From an uncultured Chloroflexota bacterium (GTDB lineage Bacteria; Chloroflexota; Anaerolineae; Aggregatilineales; Phototrophicaceae), in the NCBI GenBank assembly GCA_937870805.1, contig CALMZT010000110.1:1-6907 (forward strand): DNA of 6,907 nt, in the 5' to 3' direction. The first letter of the stretch is position 1, and every line of letters begins with the position of its first letter. The notes beneath the pieces were generated by a model. It made no database searches. It was not told where the DNA came from and saw nothing but the letters and a program-made list of their open reading frames with translations. The position numbers and the translations under genes are program-made. Positions 1 through 5,221 of this stretch are shown piece after piece.

Positions 1-857
1 GCCAACACGTCAAGCGACAAATCCACTTGCGTGAATTCCTGTGGCTCACTATAGCGGTACCACGAGAGATCATTCTCTAAGTCTGTTGCGCGCGGCATAT
101 AACTTACAGGATAATACTGGTCGATACCTGTCGCTGCCCACGCGAAGCCATAAAGTTGTAAACGCAGCATATCCGCGAGATCGCGGCGGCTCCCGACGAG
201 CGTTGTATCCCGCAACGTCGGGTTCACGAATTGCTCACTTTGCGGGTCGATGCTCAGATTATACTCACTAATAAGTCTACGCAGCGTCTCTGCGTTATGT
301 TGTACCAGCGGCGGGTAAAGCTGCTGCTCAACCGGAAACGACTGCGCGGTGAACAGCCAGATCACCATATCCGGCTGATAGCGCATCGCGTAATCCAGCA
401 GCATCAAATCCTTAGACAGCGCCAGTACCGGGTGCGCGATATTGTAAAAACGCATCTGCCGCCCATCTGCTGTGGTCATATTTTCAGCGTTGAGCACACC
501 GGTAATCGTTTCCTCTGGGCGCAGCAAGATGCCCCATGTTGCCGAGTCACCGACAACCAGCACCCGATATTCGTTAGCCGCTTTGGGGCGCGCGATTTCA
601 TGAGACGCGAACATGGCGTCGATGCTCATGAGACTCAGATTATAGGATTGCGCTGCATTCTCACCATATGGTAGGCGCGAGCGTCCCGGCACCAGCCAGT
701 TATAGATCGATAGTTGACCCAACACAGGTAACGGATGTAACAGCGCGAATGCGACATTGACCAGCGTAAACAGCAGCGCCGCCTTCAGCAGCACGCGCAG
801 CACAAAACCTCGTGTATAGGGGGTTTGCGGTTTCGTTAACCATTCCCATTTCAGCAT
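1..857 (-). CDS. Membrane-anchored SGNH/GDSL-type protein, probable polysaccharide O-acyltransferase partner (3' end outside window)
   Basis: The minus-strand frame is open from an ATG at 857-855 to the left edge, giving 285 residues without a stop. In-frame stops lie just upstream, so the start must be this ATG or the TTG immediately before it; AGAAAG lies about 10 nt upstream. Residues about 20-48 form one hydrophobic segment (a signal anchor) after a basic N-terminus, placing the rest outside the membrane. Residues 97-109 carry the block I signature YRVLVVGDSATWG, with Ser105 as the expected nucleophile. Residues 138-175 (YNIAHPVLALS, then PDMVIWLFTAQSF) resemble the next conserved SGNH strands, though a canonical GxND is not seen. 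The Asp/His block would lie beyond the edge. Known for the family: such proteins pair with MBOAT proteins (AlgI/AlgJ/AlgX, DltB/DltD) as the extracytoplasmic transferase. A role with the MBOAT at 1501-2931 is inferred; a plain esterase is the alternative. Confidence 0.8.
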   Translation of the reverse strand, partial: MLKWEWLTKPQTPYTRGFVLRVLLKAALLFTLVNVAFALLHPLPVLGQLSIYNWLVPGRSRLPYGENAAQSYNLSLMSIDAMFASHEIARPKAANEYRVLVVGDSATWGILLRPEETITGVLNAENMTTADGRQMRFYNIAHPVLALSKDLMLLDYAMRYQPDMVIWLFTAQSFPVEQQLYPPLVQHNAETLRRLISEYNLSIDPQSEQFVNPTLRDTTLVGSRRDLADMLRLQLYGFAWAATGIDQYYPVSYMPRATDLENDLSWYRYSEPQEFTQVDLSLDVL

Positions 858-916
858 CAAAATAGCTTTCTGTGTATACTAGCTTTGTTTTCATCTAACG
901 CAAACCGAAATAGATC

Positions 917-930
917 GTTTACAGCTAAAC
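917..930. promoter_or_regulatory. Inverted repeat GTTTA-CAGC-TAAAC, possible operator half
   Basis: Two 5-bp arms (GTTTA and TAAAC) flank a 4-nt centre. It ends one base before a second, perfect palindrome, in the middle of a divergent promoter region. A regulator binding site is possible but unproven, because short palindromes are common in A+T-rich DNA. Confidence 0.3.
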
Positions 931-931
931 T

Positions 932-945
932 ATTTCTATAGAAAT
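932..945. promoter_or_regulatory. Perfect 14-bp palindrome ATTTCTATAGAAAT, possible operator
   Basis: The sequence is identical to its own reverse complement over 14 bp. It sits about 28 bp upstream of the TATAAT at 973-978, and about 75 bp upstream of the SGNH start on the other strand. That position would suit a dimeric regulator controlling one or both divergent genes. No regulator gene is visible in the window. Confidence 0.35.
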
Positions 946-972
946 TTTATGGTTTTCCAGACAATACTAAAA

Positions 973-978
973 TATAAT
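973..978 (+). promoter_or_regulatory. Probable -10 element (TATAAT) for the STAS-like gene
   Basis: A perfect TATAAT lies 52 bp upstream of the ATG at 1031. No good -35 hexamer is found at 16-18 bp spacing (the best is TGGTTT at 950-955), so an activator or alternative sigma factor may be needed, or the match may be chance. Confidence 0.35.
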
Positions 979-1030
979 AGAGATATTAATTACAGCGCTC
1001 AATGTTGGGTTAAGCGATTAAAGGCATCGT

Positions 1031-1504
1031 ATGAAATTCCCCGGACAGTTTGACAACGACGACGATCTTGAAAACATGGAGGAACGCACCCGCGAAATCA
1101 TCATCCCTGCGCGTAATGCCCCGGTTCGTGTCAACTGGGATAATCCCGCGAAAACGATTTTGCGTTATGACTTCACTGACCGTTGGTCGTGGAAAGATAT
1201 TTACGCCGCCAAGAACATTGGCGATGCGATGATCGAATCGGTACCACACGGCGTCGGTGTGATGTTTGTGCTGCCTTCCAATGCCACGCTCCCCGAGAAT
1301 GCTATTTCCAACGTGCGTTCGCTGATTAAAAGCGCCCACCGCCGCGTCTATGCCAGCGTATTTGTGTCGAACAGCGTTTACGTCAAGACGATTTACAACG
1401 TCCTGAAGCAGGTCTATAAACCGCTGACCAAAAACTTTTTGCACGCCGACAACGTTGAAAAAGCCCATACGCTTTTAGCAGCCCTGTCTCCGAACCATCG
1501 TTAG
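1031..1504 (+). CDS. Small cytoplasmic protein, possible STAS/SpoIIAA-like fold
   Basis: This gene encodes 157 residues with no signal peptide or membrane segment. The start ATG is preceded by AAAGG with a 6-nt spacer (1020-1024), a good ribosome binding site. The first ~30 residues are acidic and probably disordered (FDNDDDLENMEE). The rest alternates predicted strands and helices: WDNPAKTILRYDF, then W-S-W-K-D near residue 52, a hydrophobic strand VGVMFVLP near 75-82, a helix with ISNVRSLIKSA, a strand RVYASVFVS and a closing helix ending EKAHTLLAAL. This pattern resembles uncharacterised STAS/SpoIIAA-like proteins, which often act in protein-protein regulation, but the resemblance is by eye only. 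It is the only plus-strand gene, wedged between the SGNH and MBOAT genes, and its stop codon overlaps the MBOAT stop codon. I do not recognise a specific function. Confidence 0.85.
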   Translation: MKFPGQFDNDDDLENMEERTREIIIPARNAPVRVNWDNPAKTILRYDFTDRWSWKDIYAAKNIGDAMIESVPHGVGVMFVLPSNATLPENAISNVRSLIKSAHRRVYASVFVSNSVYVKTIYNVLKQVYKPLTKNFLHADNVEKAHTLLAALSPNHR

Positions 1505-2931
1505 CCGATCCCGTACAATCGCAGCCAGACGCGCCATGCCAACGCCATATCAGGCAGCACGAACCAGACCCATCCTAGCACCACGAAATGAAATGTGAGT
1601 AAAATTCCGACGCTAGTCCATAGCTGCTTCAATCGCGGGCGTTGATTGAGCGCTAAATAGTGTTTTCGTGTGCGTTCACTCCAGACCTTGTGAATGAACA
1701 GACCGATGCCGTGCCACAGCCCCCAGATCAAAAAATTCCACGAGACTCCATGCCATAAACCGATGATCGTCATCGTCACCAGTTGAGCGATCAAAACAGT
1801 CGCCAGCGGATTTGTTTTGCGCATCAGCAGCGTGCGTGACAGCGGCGAGAACACGTAAAAGCGCACCCAATTGCTCAGCGTGATGTGCCAGCTTTGCCAG
1901 AACGCGGCGATATTCTGCTTGAGATAGGGACGATCAAAGTTTTCTGGCAAGCGCACACCCAACAAAATACCGATACCGATGGCAATATCACTGTAGCCGC
2001 TGAAATCGAAATACAGGCGAAATGCATAAACATACAGCAGCAGCCACAGCGCGCCCGTAGAAACCGCTTGCTCCGCGTTAGTCGTATTCAAAGCGAACAG
2101 TGCCAGGCTGTCGCCAACGACGAACTTTTTGAATAACCCAACGACAATTCTCCCCACACCCTCGACCAGACGTGGCGCAGTGAACAGCGCGATTTCTGAC
2201 AGTGCGCGCAAATCTTTGACGAAGCGTTCGGCGCGGTCAATCGGTCCAGCCGTCAAAGCAGGGAAGAAAATCACGTAGGTCATGTGTTCGCGCAGCGAGA
2301 GGGCCGGCAGCTTGCCCATCTGCCGTTCGCGCAGCATATGAATTAAACGGAATGCCACATAGGAAAAACCCAGCCAACTTAAGTCCGCCGCACCAGCCAA
2401 TATTACATCTTGCGCATTCCAGCCGCGCAGCACAGAACTTACAGCCGTCGCAAGCGGCTCAGTTTTCAGCACGATGAATAGGGCGACAATCAACAAAATC
2501 GCGGCGGTCAACAGCTTATTCCAGCCGCGCAGCAGCCACCACAGCACAGCAAGGATACCAGCCGCCAACGCTAACACAATAATGACAATGAGCGTATCAG
2601 GCGGACGCGATGGGAGGGGGCGCAGTTCGGGAATCAGATAGCGTGTGAGCGACAAACTAATAATCAACGCGGCAATAACAACGAAACTGATACGATCTTC
2701 GCGCCGTGTGTCGTTTTCAGGTACGCGCGTGAGCCACCAAACGACGATACACAGCAGCAGCGTGAGCGTTGGCAGAATGTAATCGAGATAGCGCACGAAC
2801 AGCGCCGGTTGTAAGCGATAAACGGCAATGACGCTGGCAACCAGCAGCGCCCACCGTCGCCAGCGTGCGGGCAGTAGCCAGGCATACAGCAGCGCGCCAA
2901 TCGTAAAGATGGCGATGTACAGCAGATTCAT
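1501..2931 (-). CDS. MBOAT family O-acyltransferase (AlgI/DltB-like)
   Basis: This is a complete 476-residue polytopic membrane protein, the usual length for bacterial AlgI/DltB-type MBOAT proteins. Diagnostic features are FFPALTAGPIDRAERF at residues 222-237, YFDFSGYSDIAIG at 307-319, LPENFDRPY at 328-336, FWQSWHITLSNW at 344-355 and GLWHGVSWNFLIWGLWHG at 391-408. His349 and His394 match the two conserved histidines, the latter being the presumed catalytic residue in the GxWHG motif. Residues 1-160 hold several hydrophobic spans with short basic loops. Known for the family: it moves an acyl group from a cytoplasmic donor across the membrane for attachment to envelope or exopolysaccharide. 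The ATG is 3 nt after the stop of the microprotein gene at 2935-3054, indicating translational coupling. The C-terminus (WLRLYGIG) lacks an obvious fused acyl-shuttle hexapeptide, which fits a separate shuttle protein. Substrate and acyl group are unknown; acetyl is the likeliest. Confidence 0.95.
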   Translation of the reverse strand: MNLLYIAIFTIGALLYAWLLPARWRRWALLVASVIAVYRLQPALFVRYLDYILPTLTLLLCIVVWWLTRVPENDTRREDRISFVVIAALIISLSLTRYLIPELRPLPSRPPDTLIVIIVLALAAGILAVLWWLLRGWNKLLTAAILLIVALFIVLKTEPLATAVSSVLRGWNAQDVILAGAADLSWLGFSYVAFRLIHMLRERQMGKLPALSLREHMTYVIFFPALTAGPIDRAERFVKDLRALSEIALFTAPRLVEGVGRIVVGLFKKFVVGDSLALFALNTTNAEQAVSTGALWLLLYVYAFRLYFDFSGYSDIAIGIGILLGVRLPENFDRPYLKQNIAAFWQSWHITLSNWVRFYVFSPLSRTLLMRKTNPLATVLIAQLVTMTIIGLWHGVSWNFLIWGLWHGIGLFIHKVWSERTRKHYLALNQRPRLKQLWTSVGILLTFHFVVLGWVWFVLPDMALAWRVWLRLYGIG

Positions 2932-2934
2932 CGG

Positions 2935-3054
2935 CTAAAAGCCCTGATAAATCCACTGTGGAGCGCTGTCCGTCGTCACGATCAGCAGCAGAATGACGAT
3001 GAGACATAATGCCAGCGCAAACAGGTTTTCACGCGAAAGTAGTCGGCGCAGCAT
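2935..3054 (-). CDS. DltX-like single-span microprotein, candidate acyl shuttle for the MBOAT
   Basis: This 39-residue gene is missed by ordinary length cut-offs. It starts at ATG 3054-3052, with GAGTGG a few nt upstream, and ends in TAG 3 nt before the MBOAT ATG. The N-terminus MLRRLLSREN is basic, predicting a cytoplasmic end. Residues 11-26 (LFALALCLIVILLLIV) form one membrane span, and TTDSAPQWIYQGF would project outside. The final six residues W-I-Y-Q-G-F closely resemble the C-terminal hexapeptide of Firmicutes DltX (F-I-Y-N-E-F type, from memory), with Tyr36 aligned to the acyl-carrying tyrosine. Known: in the Dlt pathway the MBOAT acylates that tyrosine, which passes the acyl group to a serine of the partner transferase. 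Size, topology, motif and position all match. Function is inferred, because the homology is too short to be certain without a search. Confidence 0.8.
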   Translation of the reverse strand: MLRRLLSRENLFALALCLIVILLLIVTTDSAPQWIYQGF

Positions 3055-3149
3055 CACAACCACTCACGCCTCAGGATGGAATAGCAGTGCAGGTCATGGT
3101 AAGCGCCGCCAATGAAGGCGAACTCGCGGCGCACGCCTTCAAATTTCAT
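3054..3149 (-). pseudogene. C-terminal remnant of a GNAT (RimJ/RimL-like) acetyltransferase
   Basis: A 31-codon frame starts KFEGVRREFAF and continues with GGAYHDLHCYSILRREW. This is the typical last part of a RimJ/RimL-type N-acetyltransferase, in which a G-F-x-x-E-G-x-x-R-E strand is followed by a D-x-x-x-Y-S-I-L strand. The acetyl-CoA binding motif and the rest of the ~170-residue fold are absent. Upstream, the frame meets a stop after two codons inside the lipoprotein gene. Its ATG overlaps the lipoprotein stop (ATGA), and its TGA overlaps the microprotein ATG (TGATG), so ribosomes could still pass through it into the cassette. I read it as the stump of a former gene ahead of the microprotein, left by a deletion, or a join made in assembly. 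Translation as a 31-residue peptide is possible but would not give an enzyme. Confidence 0.7.
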
Positions 3150-3508
3150 CCCGCCTCACCGCACCATTTCCACTCACCATCTTCTTGCACCACATTATAG
3201 GTTTCCAATGGGAATGCGCGCTCCTCTGTGCCGTAGACAATCATGATATTGCCAGAGCAGGTCACGGTATCACCGTTGCCGCGCTGGCATTCCATGTCTT
3301 CGATGCGTGCGTCTACTGTTGCGAATGAGGCGACTTCGCGGTTGAGATCAGCCTCCATCGCGCTGCACAACAGCGAACGCACAGTTGCCTCGTCGCCCTC
3401 TACTTTGGCTTGTAGATAGCGCTCAACCGTATCAGAAGGGTCGGCGGCTTGTGGCGCGCAGCCCACGAGAACGAAAAACAACAGCAGCGTCAAAACAAAG
3501 CGTGTCAT
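3146..3508 (-). CDS. Small secreted lipoprotein, possible NTF2-like domain
   Basis: This gene encodes 120 residues with a clear lipoprotein signal: MTRF, a hydrophobic stretch, then the lipobox L-V-G-C with lipidated Cys17. The mature part begins APQAADPSDTVERYLQAKVEGDE, a helix pattern often seen at the start of small NTF2-like or DUF4878-like domains. It continues into strands with VTCSGNIMIVYG and ends with the typical last strand YNVVQEDGEWKWC. Four further cysteines (48, 74, 84, 116) could make two disulfides after export. The ATG is preceded by GAAGGG with a suitable spacer, and there is a possible -10 upstream. Its stop overlaps the GNAT remnant ATG, so it may be cotranscribed with the microprotein and MBOAT genes. 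The last three or four residues (GEAG) may come from the GNAT frame across a rearrangement joint. The specific function is unknown. Confidence 0.85.
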   Translation of the reverse strand: MTRFVLTLLLFFVLVGCAPQAADPSDTVERYLQAKVEGDEATVRSLLCSAMEADLNREVASFATVDARIEDMECQRGNGDTVTCSGNIMIVYGTEERAFPLETYNVVQEDGEWKWCGEAG

Positions 3509-3653
3509 CTAAATCCCTTCAATTCGACTTTACTCAAAAACAAAATCTGATTTAACCATAATAGGTAGGTACTAAACTAAATAAACACCTCTCTAGATCC
3601 CTACTGGTCTGTATCACAAGCAAAACCGATAAGGTTGAGTATCGCCTACCCGA
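3509..3653. promoter_or_regulatory. A+T-rich leader of the lipoprotein gene with a possible -10
   Basis: The gap upstream of the lipoprotein start holds its ribosome binding site (AAGGG, 6 nt before the ATG on the minus strand) and a minus-strand TATTAT at 3563-3558, five of six matches to a -10 element. No convincing -35 element lies at the right spacing. No RNA gene is visible. Confidence 0.35.
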
Positions 3654-3712
3654 CTCTCCCCCTTTCTCTGCTTGCGGGTGTAAGCGAAGCGGCGGGGTCG
3701 GGGGGATAGGGG
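3654..3712. repeat. C-rich/G-rich imperfect hairpin, likely dispersed repeat or terminator-like element
   Basis: Pyrimidine-rich CTCTCCCCC on the left and G-rich GGGGGATAGGGG on the right enclose an inner stem, GCTTGC/GTAAGC, with a GGGT loop. It begins 4 nt after the stop of the SGNH pseudogene on the minus strand. Similar C-run/G-run elements are scattered in Chloroflexota and cyanobacterial genomes as short non-coding repeats. No U-tract follows on the minus strand, so it is not a classical terminator. Confidence 0.45.
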
Positions 3713-4840
3713 TTAACTAATCCATATCCAGCGCCAAACGGATTTCGTACCACATTCGCAATGCCAGCAGATTTTGTAAGCTGACACCGTACCAGGCTTC
3801 GTGTCCCGTCGCGTAGTAAAGGTAATCAAAGCCGCTGGTGAGCATATGAATGCGGTCTACGTCCAGTCCATAATTCGGCAGCGCGCGCGCTGCCGACCAC
3901 AGGTTAATCAGCGGCACTTGATATTCATCCGCAATCTCGATCAGCTCAACATGGAAGTTGATCTACTGCCAGAGTAATTCTTATTCGGGGTCACAGCTAA
4001 ACGTCGAAAGCACCGGGATGATGCCTTGCGCCATCGTCGCTTCGACAAGCTGGCTCATCTGCGTGGTGTACGTTTCCGTATCCATCGCGCGCACGTCGTT
4101 AGGTCCAAACATAATCATCGCAATCACCGGGCGTTTGCGACGGTATTCGCATTCCAGCGGCGACTCATTACCCTCGCACAATTCGGCGTCTGCCCACATG
4201 GGGTCGAAGACGACGAGGCTGCTCATGCCGATGCGCGCGGCGGTGCTGGGCGGCGCCAGCGCGTCGCGGAAGTAAAGAAAGGTTTCTTCCAGATAATCGT
4301 AAGGACTGAGATCGTAGCCGTCGTTGCTCATTACCGTCAGGTAAGCGTCGCCCGCGCTCAGGCTGTCGCCTACTTTCGTTACCGTATAATTGTCGTTGCC
4401 CAGTTCTTGCCCACGCGCATAGACAGCGTGCATGGCGGCGCTGATCGTCGGAATGATCGGCTCACCGTAGAGCCGCGACATCGAACGGCTGTTGACGTTT
4501 TCCGGCACAGCATCAGCTAGATCGTCATTCACAGGCACTTCGCTGAGACGCAGGGTATTTCCCGTATTCAGATAGCCCGTCATCACCCATCCACTCAGAG
4601 TCACGATTCCACCGCGATTAGTGCGTTCAACGTACAGCCAGTTGCCGATGCGGTTGCGTTCGATAATGTTGACTTCGATGCCAGCACCCAGGATGCCTCG
4701 TGGAAAATAGGTGATACCGGGTCCTTCATACAGCGTCGCCTCGCGGAAGGCGGTAGTAACAAACACAGTATCCTCTTGTGCTAGGGCAGGGGAGACCCAT
4801 AATGATAGGACAAGTACCATGATGGCTAAGCGAAACACTT

Positions 4841-4921
4841 TCCGCATCGTTTGTAGGGGCGAACCACCGTGTTCGCCCGCTATCCGCATCGTTCGTGGGG
4901 GCGAACCACCATGTTCGCCCG
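4841..4921. repeat. Two tandem 39-bp hairpin repeats
   Basis: Copies at 4841-4879 and 4883-4921 match at 36 of 39 positions and are separated by 3 bp, giving a 42-bp period. Each holds an 8-bp perfect inverted repeat, GGGCGAAC/GTTCGCCC, around a 6-nt centre (4857-4878 and 4899-4920). The 42-bp period keeps the minus-strand reading frame open, reading GEHGGSPPRTMRIA and then GEHGGSPLQTMRK. Each copy also carries an ATGCGGA, so the presumed start codon of the SGNH gene lies in the left-hand copy. Similar GGGCGAAC hairpins occur as dispersed repeats in Chloroflexota and cyanobacteria. Confidence 0.85.
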
Positions 4922-4930
4922 ACCAAATAT

Positions 4931-4936
4931 CTCCTT
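4931..4936 (-). promoter_or_regulatory. Strong Shine-Dalgarno sequence AAGGAG displaced from the SGNH start
   Basis: On the minus strand AAGGAG lies just outside the tandem repeat, 83 nt ahead of the ATG at 4847. If 4848-4921 is removed on paper, the spacing becomes 9 nt, which is near ideal. This suggests the repeat entered between the ribosome binding site and the start codon. Confidence 0.45.
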
Positions 4937-5000
4937 GAAAATCATTCAGAAAGAACATGTGTTCCAAAAATCTCGCTTCTGTGCTATAATCTATACTCAT

Positions 5001-5221
5001 ACGCTGCTTTTCAGAGGTTCAATGGCAATAATAGATGAGTAAATTTCCTGATCGCTCACTGTTATTTCGGCTTACATCTTACTTCAAAGTTAGAAGATGG
5101 TATGTTTTTTCAGCGCATAGCAGGCATTTTAGCCGCAAACTCAAATTATTAGCGACAAAGCAAATTAAACAATATTCTGATAAATGTGTTTTTGCAGGCT
5201 AAAATTTGAGTCATCCCGTCA
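5001..5221. other. A+T-rich intergenic region with overlapping inverted repeats
   Basis: No gene is supported here. Two overlapping inverted repeats share the same right arm: 5140-5153 with 5198-5210 (one unpaired base), and 5127-5138 with 5192-5204 (one unpaired base). The second pairing excludes the first. They lie just downstream of the acyl-AMP ligase stop on the minus strand, so a role at the transcript 3' end is possible. Confidence 0.4.

Larger units (their letters stand above)
858..1030. promoter_or_regulatory. Divergent intergenic region between the SGNH gene and the STAS-like gene
   Basis: This A+T-rich gap separates two divergently transcribed genes and must hold start signals for both. 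It contains two neighbouring palindromes (917-930 and 932-945) and a perfect TATAAT on the plus strand at 973-978. For the minus-strand gene, a TTGCGT and a TATACA are visible but 19 nt apart, so that promoter is weakly supported. Confidence 0.5.
3717..5000 (-). pseudogene. Secreted SH3-SGNH hydrolase-like protein interrupted by two in-frame stops
   Basis: One frame runs from 5000 to 3717 (427 codons) but contains TAA at 3983-3981 and TAG at 3965-3963; homology continues through both without a frameshift. The likely original start is Met52 (4847-4845), which opens a signal peptide with hydrophobic core LAIMVLVLSLWV and cleavage after PALA near residue 74. Residues 78-146 look like a bacterial SH3 domain (LYEGPG, GNWLYVER, GWVMTGYL). 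The SGNH domain follows, with VTKVGDSLSAGD (Ser213) and MFGPNDVRAM (Gly299, Asn301). The DxxH block DRIH (Asp382, His385) lies after the stops. The first stop therefore removes half of the catalytic triad, leaving a 339-codon truncated product. The local match SCDPE-stop-ELLWQ-stop-INF looks like point mutations in the usual P-x-N-x-L-x-W-Q region. A second polysaccharide O-acyl transferase or esterase is the likely original role. Confidence 0.8.

Noticed and set aside
231..674. Plus-strand 147-codon frame
   Set aside because: It lies antisense to the SGNH protein at 1-857, whose frame carries the GDS motif; the plus-strand translation is rich in Arg, Gln and His and shows no domain.
700..894. 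Minus-strand 64-codon frame starting at 894
   Set aside because: It is out of frame with the SGNH gene; its translation has no recognisable features, while the ATG at 857 opens the real protein.
1010..1468. Minus-strand 152-codon frame
   Set aside because: It is antisense to the STAS-like gene, which has a good ribosome binding site and a sensible fold pattern.
2908..2931. Fused acyl-shuttle motif on the MBOAT itself
   Set aside because: The MBOAT C-terminus WLRLYGIG has a Tyr but no final Phe or matching hexapeptide, and looks like an ordinary family ending.
2717..3007. Minus-strand 96-codon frame overlapping the MBOAT start and the microprotein
   Set aside because: It is a shifted-frame shadow of the MBOAT N-terminus with a low-complexity Ala/Arg/His-rich translation; the microprotein and MBOAT frames explain the region better.
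3963..3983. Stop-codon recoding or an alternative genetic code
   Set aside because: TAA and TAG both end other apparently intact genes here, and no stimulatory structure is evident.
4026..4520. Plus-strand 164-codon frame
   Set aside because: It is antisense to the SGNH domain and its Arg/Val/His-rich translation matches nothing.
4841..4921. CRISPR array
   Set aside because: There are only two repeat units with a 3-bp gap, no spacers of normal size and no cas genes.
4985..4990. Perfect TATAAT on the plus strand
   Set aside because: No plus-strand gene lies downstream and the -35 position (TTCCAA) is poor; chance in A+T-rich DNA.
4848..5000. The ATG at 5000 as the true start of the SH3-SGNH protein
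   Set aside because: It would place 51 residues, including translated tandem repeats, ahead of a clear signal peptide, and it lacks a ribosome binding site.
5075..5110. Hairpin (CATCTT/AAGATG) followed by a run of six T, as a plus-strand terminator
   Set aside because: The stem is only 6 bp with a 13-nt loop, the T-run is not adjacent, and no plus-strand gene ends upstream.
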